Positions 25,208 through 38,336 of a stretch of DNA of 64,000 nucleotides are shown in pieces. This DNA comes from Trichoplax sp. H2 (Eukaryota; Placozoa; Uniplacotomia; Trichoplacea). The notes beneath the pieces are model-generated. The model did not search any database. It saw only the letters and a list, made by a program, of their open reading frames with translations, and was not told where the DNA came from. The stretch covers positions 744,001-808,000 of the forward strand of contig NOWV01000005.1 in assembly GCA_003344405.1 (NCBI GenBank), given 5' to 3'. Each line of letters starts with the position of its first letter. Position 1 is the stretch's first letter. A program made the position numbers and the translations under genes.

Positions 25208-26800
25208 TACAATAGTCATTCTAATTATTTTTCATATTTGGCTATACTACTAGCACAAATCTGTATATATATATATATACATATATGTCTGCAAGTATAA
25301 CAGATATTGGATATATCGAGCTGATTATATATGTATTATTAAAAGGAGTTAATACTTGTTAACAATTTTGCATGTAATAAAATTTTGATGGTTCACGAAA
25401 TCTTCTTAGGCTAACCGAATCCTAAATTAGGTTATTTGCTAGTATCAGTAATTACTGACTTGATTTGAGGTGATACATAATTTTGCATGCAGAATCGGCA
25501 GACGCCATGGTTTAAGGCCGAAAGCCCTTTACAAGCCAATTGAATCTAAAATTATGAATCTATTGAAAAATTTGTTTATTCGTGTTGTAACACAATATTC
25601 TCGTACATAGGGCATTAAAATACCATAACTGGAAGCCATACACCTTGTGTATCACTCTAAAATTGGTTCTTATTTAATATGATGCACTGTTTAGTGTTTA
25701 TATCTTCATTATTGTGGCTGCCTATAGAGTTATTGCGGTAATTAATTTAAGAACATTAAAATGAAACCAATTTTGAAATTTCGGTAATAGCCTGCAGTAA
25801 AAAATCTCACAACCGTAATTTCGAATAATGCAAAGATAAACATATCTGAAAGATTAATGCTTTGCGTATAATATAATTTAAGGTTGTACAATATATGAAT
25901 GTATGGATGTGTAAAGTCTATTCTGAAAACTCTAAACGCATCTTTTAAAATGTAAAGTATTCAGATCTTATTTACAATGTACATTATTACCGTCATTAGA
26001 TTACAATATGCGTTAGATGATTTCGATCGATATGCTAAACATTACCAAAATGATAAATATCTTAAATTATACATAATATCATGCTAAGCTTTTACATAAT
26101 ATTATGCGTTACATTCAACTTAAATGTAAAGATGTCATTAGCTTAGAACACGCATTATCTTAAAACAGAAGACGATCTTTGTTAACACAGTAAAAAGTTT
26201 TTTAACACTGTAGATACGAGTACATAAATAGTTTCTAATGAAATAATAAAGCCAGCGTACGCTGTTGGCAATTCAATAATATATTAGCGGAATGTAATAG
26301 TTACTGCAACTACAGACACGATACTGGTATAGAAATAAATGTGTGTAATCAGTCGTGTACGTAAAACCGTTATCTCTTTATGCTTTCATCTCTCTAATTT
26401 TAAAGAAGAAAATTGCATCGAATACTTGCTTAAATTCATCGATATATTTTCCCGCAATTGGGGTAAAATTCCATTAGTTTATTAGTTATAAGGAATAACT
26501 TGCGAATTATTCACGTTAGCTCCTACCAGATTTTTTGTTTATTAATAAGGCCAGATTTTGATTATCCATGCGGGAATCATAAAATAGCAATATTTCGAGA
26601 ACAAATATAGCATGATTTAAAATATGCTATTTGCTGATAGCCAGGGAGACAAGGTATTTCCTTATATCTATGTGTAGAGTATACTTAACATGTTTGAAAT
26701 GAATTTTTTAGCCATGCATAAGTTTTAAATTTTGGGTATGAATTATTGATATGAAACTATAAATAATTAATCATCAATCAGTCTTGGAATATTACAGTAT
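25208..26800. other. Intergenic, nothing seen
   Basis: AT-rich region between the 3' ends of two convergent genes. It contains a TA-rich microsatellite at about 25266-25287. No frame, RNA gene or larger repeat could be supported. Confidence 0.6.
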
Positions 26801-27814
26801 TTATCTCTCAATAAACTGATTTGTAGCAATATTTTTATTTTTAGGTAGAAATCGACCATCGACAAAACGCAATCGAGTCAAATCGTTGAAATACTTGTTG
26901 TAATCATCTGGAGCTCGATGTAGACCTAATGATAGATGTGAAAGATAGGAAGACGCTGTTGATGATTGTTCTAATGGTTTCAAGTGGTAGCGATCACTGC
27001 TAACCGGTTGGATGGTCATTTTATTTACTGACAATTCAGGATTGCTTATCTTACCGGATTTGGTTAATTGCACCTGATGTTGATTATAATTTTTTTGACA
27101 CAGTATTTTATGGTTACTATCCTGATTAAGATATTGTTGATTTGAAGCATCTTTAGCGCAATTATCGTCATCGGATTTCATTTTTGTAATATGAAGAGCT
27201 TTACTTTTCTCACCATAATCAAGGTTGTCATCTTGATGGCTTCTAGAAATAGTATGGCCGTTATATTGATGTTGTGGTAGTACCGGCGGTTGTTGATCGT
27301 CTATAATACCATGTCGGCCAGTAAGACGCTCACGATTTTGATCATTTAAGATCGTTTTGTATTTATTAAGTGACTGGTTAGGATCTGAGTAGCCTTTATA
27401 ACGATATTTATAAGTGACTGGATCAACATTAACATAGTAGACTAATTCATTATTATCTGTATGATAATTGAATCTCCTAACAGGATGTAAAGATTTCTTA
27501 CTATTTTTATTACCGCCATTACTTTGACTAGAAGTGTGATGATGTGATTGTTGGCTTTCTTTATCGTTAGGGTGATGTTGACTTGTTATTATATAACCAG
27601 CGTAAGGTTTAGCTTGGCTCCAACCGTAACACATTGAATAGTTATTGATTTCAACTTGGGAATGGCATCTGGCTAAGTTACCATCATAAACTCCACTACA
27701 CATGATAAGGTTATCTCGAATATTTTGCGCCGTTTCAAAATCAACATTTTGGCAGGATGAGCGTATATTTGTAGGTGATCTTGATACAGACAATGTTGGT
27801 GTTGATTCAGACAT
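26801..27814 (-). CDS. Unrecognised intronless protein, 337 aa
   Basis: One uninterrupted frame from the ATG at 27814 to the TAA ending at 26801. This is unusual in a window where every other complete gene is split into exons. The product is hydrophilic and rich in N, Q, H, S and Y, with no signal peptide or membrane segment. Residues 50-80 (MCSGVYDGNLARC, MCYGWSQAKPYAGY) and the last 45 residues (APDDYNKYFNDLTRLRFVDG then RFLPKN) look more ordered. The middle (85-290) looks disordered. The length of the frame in AT-rich DNA and the sensible amino-acid use support real coding. I do not recognise the family. It could be a retroposed gene or a lineage-specific one. Confidence 0.75.
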   Translation of the reverse strand: MSESTPTLSVSRSPTNIRSSCQNVDFETAQNIRDNLIMCSGVYDGNLARCHSQVEINNYSMCYGWSQAKPYAGYIITSQHHPNDKESQQSHHHTSSQSNGGNKNSKKSLHPVRRFNYHTDNNELVYYVNVDPVTYKYRYKGYSDPNQSLNKYKTILNDQNRERLTGRHGIIDDQQPPVLPQHQYNGHTISRSHQDDNLDYGEKSKALHITKMKSDDDNCAKDASNQQYLNQDSNHKILCQKNYNQHQVQLTKSGKISNPELSVNKMTIQPVSSDRYHLKPLEQSSTASSYLSHLSLGLHRAPDDYNKYFNDLTRLRFVDGRFLPKNKNIATNQFIER

Positions 27815-30800
27815 TTCTAGTGTTGTTTACTAACCATGAATTGAAATAATATAGAAAGAAAAATACTGGAAGGAACACTCTCAAGTCTCGATAGATGCCT
27901 ACCGAAGTGTGTTGAAAGAATAATTTTACTGCCGCATAAAGTACTCTCTCCTGTATTATAATTATAGTAGAGTGTATAAAATTTAAAATCGTTTGATTTC
28001 CATATCCATCATACCTTACTTTACTCCATCTATTGGCAATCTAAGTTCAGGCCTATAAATGTACGGCTGAATATAGCTTATTCTCATCGATATTAGTGAT
28101 GAAAGAAAAAAATTTCATATTATAAATGATGACAGCAACCGTCTAAATTTACATATAAACTGTAACTGGATGCTTGTTGTTATGGTGGTATGATACACTA
28201 TAGATATTATCTTTAAATACTAATGTATGGACTCCTATATAACAGGTTAGGCATAGCTGGATAGCATCATGGGGCATATGATGATTAAGGTCTTTCAAGT
28301 AGGGCGTCGTTACATTGTTTGTTATTTTTCATCATCACAACGAGGTCATTATTTTAGCAGTAATTATTAGATAATACTGATTCTATTCAGTCTTTTCTTC
28401 AATATTATAATGCTATCTAGAATAATAACAAACGTTATCAGTTTATTACTATATTAAACAATTGTAGCTATTGTTCTATATGTCAAAATGGGTCACGATT
28501 GAAGAAAGATCTTGACTGTATAGTTTTTCAATATCAAAGAAAGGAAATTCTGGTTATGCTGATGAAATAACATTTCAATTTGCGTTTGTAGCCTGCCTAC
28601 TACGCTGAATTCTATCATTTAAGAAGAACCTTATATGCGTAACAAGTTTGCCTTATCACAATTTACTTTCAGATAATTGCATTGTCAAGTGTAGAAGTAG
28701 GGTAAATTGTTGGGCTTAAAAAAAATTCTAGTAGTTTAGTATTCTCATTCTACATTATTATAGTACTTTTTAGCCAAGTAAGTACAAGATATCATTGTTT
28801 TAGAATAATTATAGATCTATGGGATACCGTATGCATTTACGGTAAGCTAATGTTGAATGTTAGTTTACAAAGTTGAAATAGAACAAATGGTAGAATAGAA
28901 GTGTTTCGAATGGTCTAACTTATTTAGTTGCTATAAATTAAAGCATCACTACCGTCTCTTTCTGCCAATTATGAGTTGATAAATCACAGTGGAATCACTA
29001 AATTAATGTTTAATTTTCAAAATACAGCCCTACAGATCTAAACTATTGCGATATTTTAGAATAAATCATATAGATCAAATTCTTCAGGCCGGAATGGCTC
29101 CATAAACCATATACATGGGTATTGATTGATCAAGTTGGAGTACAAGTAGCAAGAGTTACAAAGGAATAAAAATATGAGATCTAGTACTTCCAGAAATGTA
29201 GATTGTCCGATTTCTATGCATGAGATCGTATCAATCGCCCAACTTAAGCAATTATGAAATGATGGCATGCCACTAGTGGATTAACGCTTAATTTTAATGC
29301 TCATAACAGTTTTTGCACGAAATAATAACGCTTTTAGATCAATCATATCAGTGTCGATTATTTCTTTTAAGTAGTTGAGTTAAAAAAGTATACTATTAGT
29401 AGATATCCTTCAAATTAGGTAGCCAAGATATAAATAGTATGCATGATATAAATTAGCTCTGCTAGATAATTACTCGTTTAAGTTTAAAAAGCATGCACTG
29501 AACACTAATATAACTCGTAGCAAACGGATGCTGAATCGAAAGCTTTTAGGGTAACAACGAAATGAATGTTGTATTTAATGTACTTCATCTCTGTAGATTA
29601 CTCGGTCTCTATTAAATGTTATCTGCTTCTTGTGTTCTTTTTAGTGATCAAGGTGCATATTTCACCGGAGCAATACCAATATTTGCGTACATGCCATACT
29701 ATAATCCCGATGTCGAGATATGAAAGCACCCGTTACCTACCGGTATAATCGTAATTGTTCACATTTACGGAACGTCATATTTCGAGTTATATTAAAAATA
29801 AATTTACAAAAATTTCCTACCGTCTTGCTATGAGCAACCGGTCCTCACGTGAACTAATTCATTAAAAGCCCTGAAAATGCATCATAATAAAATAAGGTAC
29901 TTGTTAGTGCTCTCTTTCTTATCTAGCAATATTTGCACTATATTCTTTAATTTAGATTATACAAACATTTATTCTACGAAACCATATTCGAGTTATAAAT
30001 TAAAAGTGGTAGTTCCTTTTTTATTAATCTATCCAAATAATAGGGTTATTTTCTAAATCAGATATTAATTGCCGGTATATGAATAAACGGTAAATTAAAC
30101 GAACCTTAAAATAGACGAAAGTGTTCATAGCATTAATGATATAAACATTAAGATATGATGACGATATTTGAACCAACTGTTAACTTTTAAGCGTGATTGT
30201 AAGTATATTAAGATGAAATTATAACCAAAACATACGAATATTCCATTTTTAAACTAACTCATAACTACAGAAGTTATATAACAATACAAGGTACAAACCA
30301 GAATACATGCTAATGCTCTAAAATAGGTCAAAGTATTACGGATACGAAGACATATTAGAAATACTTTAAGTTAATTATTTGTTTGACCAGAATTATTCCA
30401 AGGTGAAACTTTTAATTATTGAAATTATATAAACAAAGGAAATGGAATACAGTATACATGCATACAGGATGGAAATGACCATATGTACATACGTATTGAT
30501 ATTATAATTATTGGAAACTTCCAAATATTTTCCTGACAATAAGTATTCTGTAGCTTACTTCATAACCATTTACAGTAAATTAGAAAACGGCTGTTCCAAT
30601 TCTAACTTCGGCACATATGAAAATTTATTTCTAATCGCAAAATTTATCAGTTTCTCACCATACCTTTCAGTCACGATGTCAAAATTTCGTAGAACCTATA
30701 TTTCATAGTAAATATCAGGTAAATATTCCAAGAAATTCTTGATAATTCTTTTACTTTAGGTACTATTGCATTCTAACAGCTGCCTTTAGTATTTGATTAA

Positions 30801-31958
30801 GGTATCAATATCATTATTTTTTAATTTACAATAGTCTAGAATATTTATTTACAGTACAGCACTCATATCTAATTCTGTCAAATAAATGGACCCGTCAACA
30901 ATTTAGAATTGTCTTTTAACCTTTTTAATCGTAAGCATTCCCTTTTGCAGATTTATAACCCTTTAAAAAGACTATATTTGTATAGTGCCATAATTGGATG
31001 GAAAATATATGCAACTTTAGTGAGTCTCCAAATCAATACCAAGATGTTTTAGATCTATTTAACTGTAGAATCATTTTATAAAGTATTAGAAACAAGAACA
31101 AATGAAATACCTTCTGTAGGCGATGAATTTTCGATCATTTTTGGTTATTTCTATTATCGTACATTTTTAGCAGATGTACGGGTATCTCAAATAATTCTTA
31201 TAAGGATAAAAGTATCAAGCTATACTATATGCCGTTGCGTCTTTACAGAAAGCGTTCTAGCAACACCAGCAATGAGCATGTAGCACTATCTAGTAAACTT
31301 TCAGAGACAAGAATACGAGACTATAAACAACAGCAGAATGAATGCATCTATAGAACCAGGTCTTGAAACCTTAGTTTATACTTATATCCAGATTTCTGCT
31401 ATATTTTATCGATATATTGATATATTGTCTTCAAGTCTACTTCATTCGGATAGATTATATATAGTATAATACAATTTAATTTTCGATAGTGTACTATCAA
31501 AGCTTCTTCTACAACGTTAAATACTAATAATAAGTAATTTTTTTCATCAACTTCGTGCTAATTCATTGATAAAATCCTTATGTCATACACATGAGTTTAC
31601 TCTATTCTAATGTTACTTCACGCAAATAACTTTTTAGAAAGCTCTAAATTGTATTAATAAGCTATAAAATTCTTCCCTATCATTTAATTTCAGCTGTAAG
31701 GAATCATTCTGATTTATTTTAAGCTAATCTTTTAATAATTTCATGCCAGTGAGTGTTATGATATTATGGAAGATGCATTTTCACCAGAACAGTCAATATC
31801 AGTTATAATGAGTAATGTTACATTATGGTTTTAATTTTAGCTTCTACAATAACAAATAATGCTGACGAAAGGATACAATTACTGTAATCATTCATTAATA
31901 CAATAGTATTGTACAGTAATGTCATCTATAACTCAATAACCGATGAGATGAGACACTT

Positions 31959-32521
31959 ATAGTAACGATGAAATATAAACTATTGTAGCCTTATTAATAT
32001 TACAAGCAGAATCGCCGCCTCAAGTCCTCTTAAATCTCACAAAATTCAATATCTCATTGACTCTAGTACTCTATCAATATTATTTAAAATAACCATTGAA
32101 GTAATAGGATCAACTTAGATAGTAATAGGCGTAATATCTGAAATATTATACATCAAATAGACTATAGGAATAATCAAAATAAAATACTTATTACGCATTC
32201 TACATTAAGTTTCGGTACCGGTAATTGTAAACATTTTAAATTGATCAAAAAGCCTCAGAATGAGAAGAGTTACTTATTTCTATAGTAACGATGAAATAAA
32301 CTGCTATTACTCTTACTAATTTTACAACACAATTATTTGCCTCAAGTCCTCTTATATCTCCCTAAAGTCAAGATCTCATCGATGTTACAGCTTTACAGAT
32401 ACAATTTAAAGTAAGCATTGAAGTAATATAGTCAATTTGGGTAGTGCTAGGCGTAATATTCGAAATATTATACATCAAATAGACTATAGAAATAACCGAA
32501 TACAATACTTACTACGCATTT
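31959..32521. repeat. Diverged two-copy repeat, ~242-bp units
   Basis: Units 31959-32200 and 32281-32521 share TATAGTAACGATGAAATA near the start, GCCTCAAGTCCTCTTA in the middle and ATTATACATCAAATAGACTA near the end, with many substitutions between. The offset is about 322 bases. Confidence 0.85.
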
Positions 32522-35500
32522 TAGACCATATATAGGTTATCGTTAATATTTTATATTGATTGGATAGCTTCGTATCTCAATATTACAATACCAGAAATAT
32601 TTGAATGGCGAAAAAATATTTCCCTTATTGCCCTTCTTCTCATACATCATCCTCTATTTGATCGTTATTTTACCTTCGGTACTATAATTAAACATGATGA
32701 GAACAAACAATTAATTGTCTACCGGCAAAGTAAATCCATTCCCTCGGCTGTCCAGTATAATAGAGTTAGTGGAAATAACCATTGCATCGATCATAAATTG
32801 ACTTAGCCTAACAGTTAAATAATGATAATATGGCTTAACTAATGTTATAATTTAGATTGGTTTGCATTTTGTGGCTATAAAACAAAATTTAGATACTATT
32901 GGATGTTGCAATTTTATATTAATTAATTTTCATTTTTCATTAACGGTATTCCAATTTCATTTTACATAATTAACATCAGTAGGATAAAAGGTATTATACG
33001 GAGGATTGTAGAAAATATAAATTTTACAATGCGTTGTCATGATTAAATGATTGGAATCTATTTTTAAGATGTTGACAACGTTGATTTTAAATCAGGTCTC
33101 CGCCTATGATAGGGTTAATTTTAATATGATATGTTCACGTCAAGGCATTTATTGCTGATACAATAACTTAACTTAATATTAATTATCGAGATTTAGGCAT
33201 AGTTCCTTATATAGTGTAATTAACTTAAATTACTTATTTTTACTTATATATTACTTCATAAAGTAGACACTACATAATATTTTCCTTCGTATAACATATT
33301 GTGATGGAGGGTTCAATATCTCGGAGGATTGAGATTTAGTTGCCATTTACAATTAGTACACTAAAAGTTGTATGAAAGTTATACTTTATTTAAGTAGTAA
33401 AGTAAGTACAGTGAGGTAGTTACGGCATACCGGCATGCAAGCTGTCGTGAGTAACGTGTGAAGGAAGACTAACCAGAAACTAACGATTTCTGAGGTGGAA
33501 AACGGTGGTATTTATAGTTTAAAGACAGAGCACATGCAGAGAATAGGATTGTAGAATTAGATACAACATATACCATAACAGGTTACAACATATCTGATGA
33601 TTGTATCAGCAGCGAGCACTGTAATAACTAAATACAGTAGCCTATATATGAATGTGAAGTAAGCGGACTGTAGATATATCTAAATATAAGAGCAAAGCAA
33701 CATGTCTATATTTAAGAGTAGAATATAGTTACAGTATATTCTAAATGCACTACACATATTCACCAAAAATATTATTTGAGTCATAGAAATTAGTGATAAG
33801 CATTATAGATCTGTTTGTTTATCCAGTTCATTTAGTTAGGAAAAATAGATGTCACCAACGAATAATAGGATAAAATATTAATCCAAAGCCGATACATTAT
33901 CAACGAGTAGCAAGGTCAAAGTACCTAGAACTCTCCGATTTCCCTTGCCTCATTATCTTAGCCTTCTCAGGCCTTGTATACTGTCCATTATATGAAATAA
34001 TATAAAGTAAAAATAACTAAATTTAAGTCAATTACACTATGTAAGAAACCATACGTAAGTATTAATAATTGTTACTAACGTAGGTCATTGAATCAGCAAT
34101 AAATACTATAACTCGGATATTACATAATCTATCGATGCGATCCGAGGAACGATGACAAGTACGATGCCCAAGAAATTAAGGGTAAGCATGCTTAGCTGAT
34201 TGCGTAATCTTTAATTAATGCTTAAAACGTTCCTCTTAAGTTAAATTTCAGTCAATTCAATGATCTTTGAGAGTGTCGGTCAATGCAATTATAAGGGCAA
34301 AATTTCAATACACATTGTAATTCACTTGGTTATCGCAAATCGATTGTTGCCTTGAATTTTGAACATTGGCTATACCTTTGAATCGATAAAAAGGAGTTTT
34401 ACTACTGCTAAAGATTGGTTGTTATTGTTTATAAAATTTTAATGTTACTATTTACAACAATTTGCAGAATTTTCGATTAATAGGTAGTGTTGATATTCTA
34501 TTTGGCAAGATAAAATGTATTGATCAACTTAGCGACAGTTAATCAAATTATCATTTATAAAGTAGAACATCTTTACGTCATGTGATATTTTTACTTAGAG
34601 TAAATAAGTGTGAATATAGAAATGAGATTTTTACATTGTGATCAAGTAGAATTTGTAATGAAAAGAGGTTTGTAGCCAAGTAATTAAGCTTGAAATGCTC
34701 CTTATATTTAAGTGATATTTTTATTTTGAAATTAATAGTTTGTTCAAATCGATCACTACCAACTTGTAGCGATACCTATATGCTATGATGTGAAATTAAA
34801 GTAAATCATTCAAATCGATGGTGATGTAGAATAAGGAAGATACATCGATAATTATAATAAGTATCATAGCCATCAAAAGTATCCATTTTATTAGTTAAAG
34901 AAATGAGTATAGAGAAAGCAGGAAGCCAGAGTTGATATTCTCATATAATTTAGTATGCTAGTTGGTAACCTTAATACTAATGTATAAAGGTAGAAAAATA
35001 CAAGCTAAAATGTTATAACTTATTTAATTTATAGATGCTAATAACAATAGCTGTACAGCAGTTATCAGCCAAACTATATTTTCCCTTGATTTCTTTTTAT
35101 AACATTAATTAGTTAGATACTGGTATAAAAAAATAAAGGGAGTTGACTATAAACTGTTGTTACAATTAGCATTGGACATTTAGACTCTTATTATCTTCAA
35201 TTCACCGTAAGACAAAGATGGCAATATATTAAATCTCTTATTAGTAATGATTGACATAAAAAATAACTGTTTAGAATATCTAACCTATATTTATACGGGT
35301 ACTAGTACTCAAGAACGAGTAGTACTGTATAATAGAATAAATACCAACATTGAAATAAACATCCACGTCAATTATGCTGTCGCATTTTAAAAATTTATAA
35401 CTTCATAAACATGCCCATTACAGCAAAACCCAATAGGCAAATGATAATCTTGACTCAGGGCTGGTAAATTGATAGATGAAATGTAAACAAGATGATTGCA

Positions 35501-35632
35501 AAAGTGGTGGGGTTAGAACTATTAATAATTCCGTAATTGATACAATGTATTAAAAAGTAGGCTAGATATTTGTACGAAGTCTATCTTGCATTAGTTCATG
35601 ATTTTAGTATATTATCTACCTAATAGTAAGAA

Positions 35633-35945
35633 ATATCAACATTGTACAATGTTGGTAACATAGCCTTTAATAATTAAAAATTAAAAATTAAATCGTAAAC
35701 AACATGACTGATTAGAATATAGTTTAGACATATCTATAATTACATACGCGTGTATTATGTGGTCAATTACAGGAAAAAATATATCAACGTAATGCTGGTA
35801 ATATAACCTTTAATAATTAAAAATTAAAAATTAAAATGGCAAACGGCACGATTAATTAGAATGCAGTTTAGATATATCAATGAATACATATGCGTATATT
35901 ATGCGGTCAATCATTGAAGAAAAATATATCAACATAATATTGGGT
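35633..35945. repeat. Tandem repeat, period ~147 bp
   Basis: Units at 35633-35779 and 35780-35926, with a truncated third start at 35927-35945. Each has the AT-rich core CCTTTAATAATTAAAAATTA about 25 bases in. Divergence is moderate, so this is an old array. Confidence 0.87.
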
Positions 35946-36234
35946 CATCACGATCTGCAAATTTGTCTAGATAACAAACAATAAAAATAATACACCAATC
36001 ATGCAAGGTAACAGAAAATTTAATACGACATAATAGAATTTATTTCTGGCTAAATCAAACATAAAACCAGGCGTGATTACATAATATATCAATTGGAAAG
36101 ACAGCTGCATGAAATTAGGTTAAATCAGTTTAAGAGCTTACGATTCGATGTGTTACATTGAACAATACATTAGTTATAATAATAGATATAGATAGTCCCA
36201 AACTATAATATTATCACTGATTAAGTTGTACTGT

Positions 36235-36724
36235 ATACTAGATATAGCTAATACTATATCTCCTTTCAAATTAATATAAAATTTTATTGGAATACCCTAC
36301 TTATAATTTAGTACTAGCCACGATAGTGGCAGCTTGCAAGTAAATAGCATGATTAATGAGGATTGTAAGTCAGACGTACTGACATTTTATACCGATGATA
36401 TAGGTACGATAGCACCTAATATTATTTTACTCAATATGAAACTTCCCACTCAAAAATCCAACTGTAGACCTATACTGATAGCTGTAGGCTAAATAGATGA
36501 TGGGTGATAGTTATAGATGGTTTCAAACTATATTTAACATCACCAATAAAGTTACATACTAGATATAGCTAATATTCTTTCAAAATTAATATAAAATTTT
36601 ATTTAAATCCTTTATAAAGATATCCTTATAATAATGTACTAGCCAAGATAGTGATGTTTACAAGCGAACAGCATAATTGATGAAGATCGTAAGTAAGACA
36701 TACTGGTATGTATATCGGTGATAC
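36235..36724. repeat. Diverged two-copy repeat, ~168-bp units
   Basis: Units 36235-36402 and 36555-36724 both start ACTAGATATAGCTAATA, contain AATTAATATAAAATTTTATT and TGTACTAGCCA-like segments, and keep the same order throughout. The offset of about 320 bases is close to that of the 32-kb pair. Confidence 0.85.
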
Positions 36725-38336
36725 ATTGAAGGCAAAATAATATGATTCAATGATAACTAGATCTACATTAGGAACAAGTTCATTCATGATCTACTAAATC
36801 ATCTAGTATCGTAATATAGCTATAAAAATAATCTCATTACAAATGGCAGTTAACGTCCATTTCTTGTCGTTGGATCGAGAATAAAGATGAAAGTAGAACA
36901 AACTAATAGATACGTTACTCTTTATTAGTCTTTCCTTAAGCCTAGAATAATGGTCATTATTGTTAACCAGCATCAGGATTCATGCTGATTTTTTATACCA
37001 CCTTTTCATTATTCCAATTCTATCGACTAAATAAGATGCTAGTCTATCGTCGCAAGTTGGTAATGAATGCTAGCCCTCTTAAGTTTCGCAATAACGATAA
37101 TGATGAAAAACCCTATGTTGAAATAAAGCAGATAATAATATCTACAAATAAATGCCTTCTTATTTCGTCAACCCTAACTTAGCTCTAGTAAGTTATTGCT
37201 TCCATAGAATGATGATTTTATTACGTCTTACTATTGTTATTTTGCCAAATATATCAAATTACCCTAGATGATGATGAATTAGTACTATCCCCTATGAATT
37301 CTACAACGAGCTATGACAATCGATTAACTAAAATCTCTTTTATTGCCAGTTCATCCAACTGTAACATTAGCCATGATAGCAATGGAACACCAACTTAACT
37401 GGCAACGTTATTCTATGATTTTATTAATGATGATTCTATTCCTTCTTATCGATAAGCATTTATTTCTTAACAAGGTAACCTGGGGTGGCAATGAATTAAG
37501 ATTATATTTTCCCTTGATTCATCTAACTAACTGTGGCGATAATAGATATTGTCATATTACAATATCTTGATGACGATTGTATTTCTTCTTTTGACTATCT
37601 TCTTTTTTATTTGTTATTTTTTCTGATAATAAGATCACCCGTCGTCGTTTATTGATCAGAATAAAATGCAAAGAAAGAAAGAAAGTAGGCTTGGACAACT
37701 CCTTTTAGTCCATCTCTCGTTCTGTCTACCAGGAAAAAACTATCTAGCGACGTAATTGTTATGGTAAACAGGCCAAGCATAACATTGTGACTGTTATTAT
37801 TAGCCAATTCTAGTGGCGTGTTACTAAGCTTAATTAGCCGTATAGTATTGTATACATAAAAGTAGATACTATAAATGCGTAAATTTACAATAGCTAAAGT
37901 ATGTTATAGCTTGATTACATACAGGCAATAATCTATCTGTCGTTCTAACCAGTTACATTGCTTTTATGCTGTTTGGTGGGAGAGAAAAAATTTATTTAAT
38001 CGTTTATCCCGTGTTTTCTTACTAACTTATTCTACCATATTATTTTCATCACTCTATCTAATAAACTCATCGAGCGTATTAGTAAGACATTTTTGTTCAT
38101 TCCAAGTTAGATTCAGTTATTGCTACGGTAATTTTAGGTAATCACGATACTATAGTCTAATCGAAACCCTTGCTGTTAAGAAGAAGGGGAAAATATTGGA
38201 ATCGATCAATTCTTTCTTCTCTGCTTATCTAATCGTTTTCTCGAACTTCGACCAATTTTGGCATTTTCGTTGCTCTTGAATATTTCTCCTTTTCCTTCGT
38301 TTTATTGGATTCCTTTTTGGCCTAAAGAATTTCAAT

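Larger units (their letters stand above)
27815..38336. other. 10.5-kb gene-poor region
   Basis: No exon-like frame with convincing splice or family signals on either strand. The short frames at 29056-29268, 29566-29748, 30511-30708, 36982-37182 and 37343-37570 are isolated. The region does contain several diverged local duplications (listed separately) and a less AT-rich segment at about 33300-33780. The last part (37600-38336) is presumably the promoter of the G-alpha gene. Confidence 0.5.

Noticed and set aside
36982-37570. Two + strand frames upstream of the G-alpha gene
   Set aside because: Each is about 70 codons, without a joining splice pair or recognisable motif. Plausible by chance in 10 kb of AT-rich DNA.
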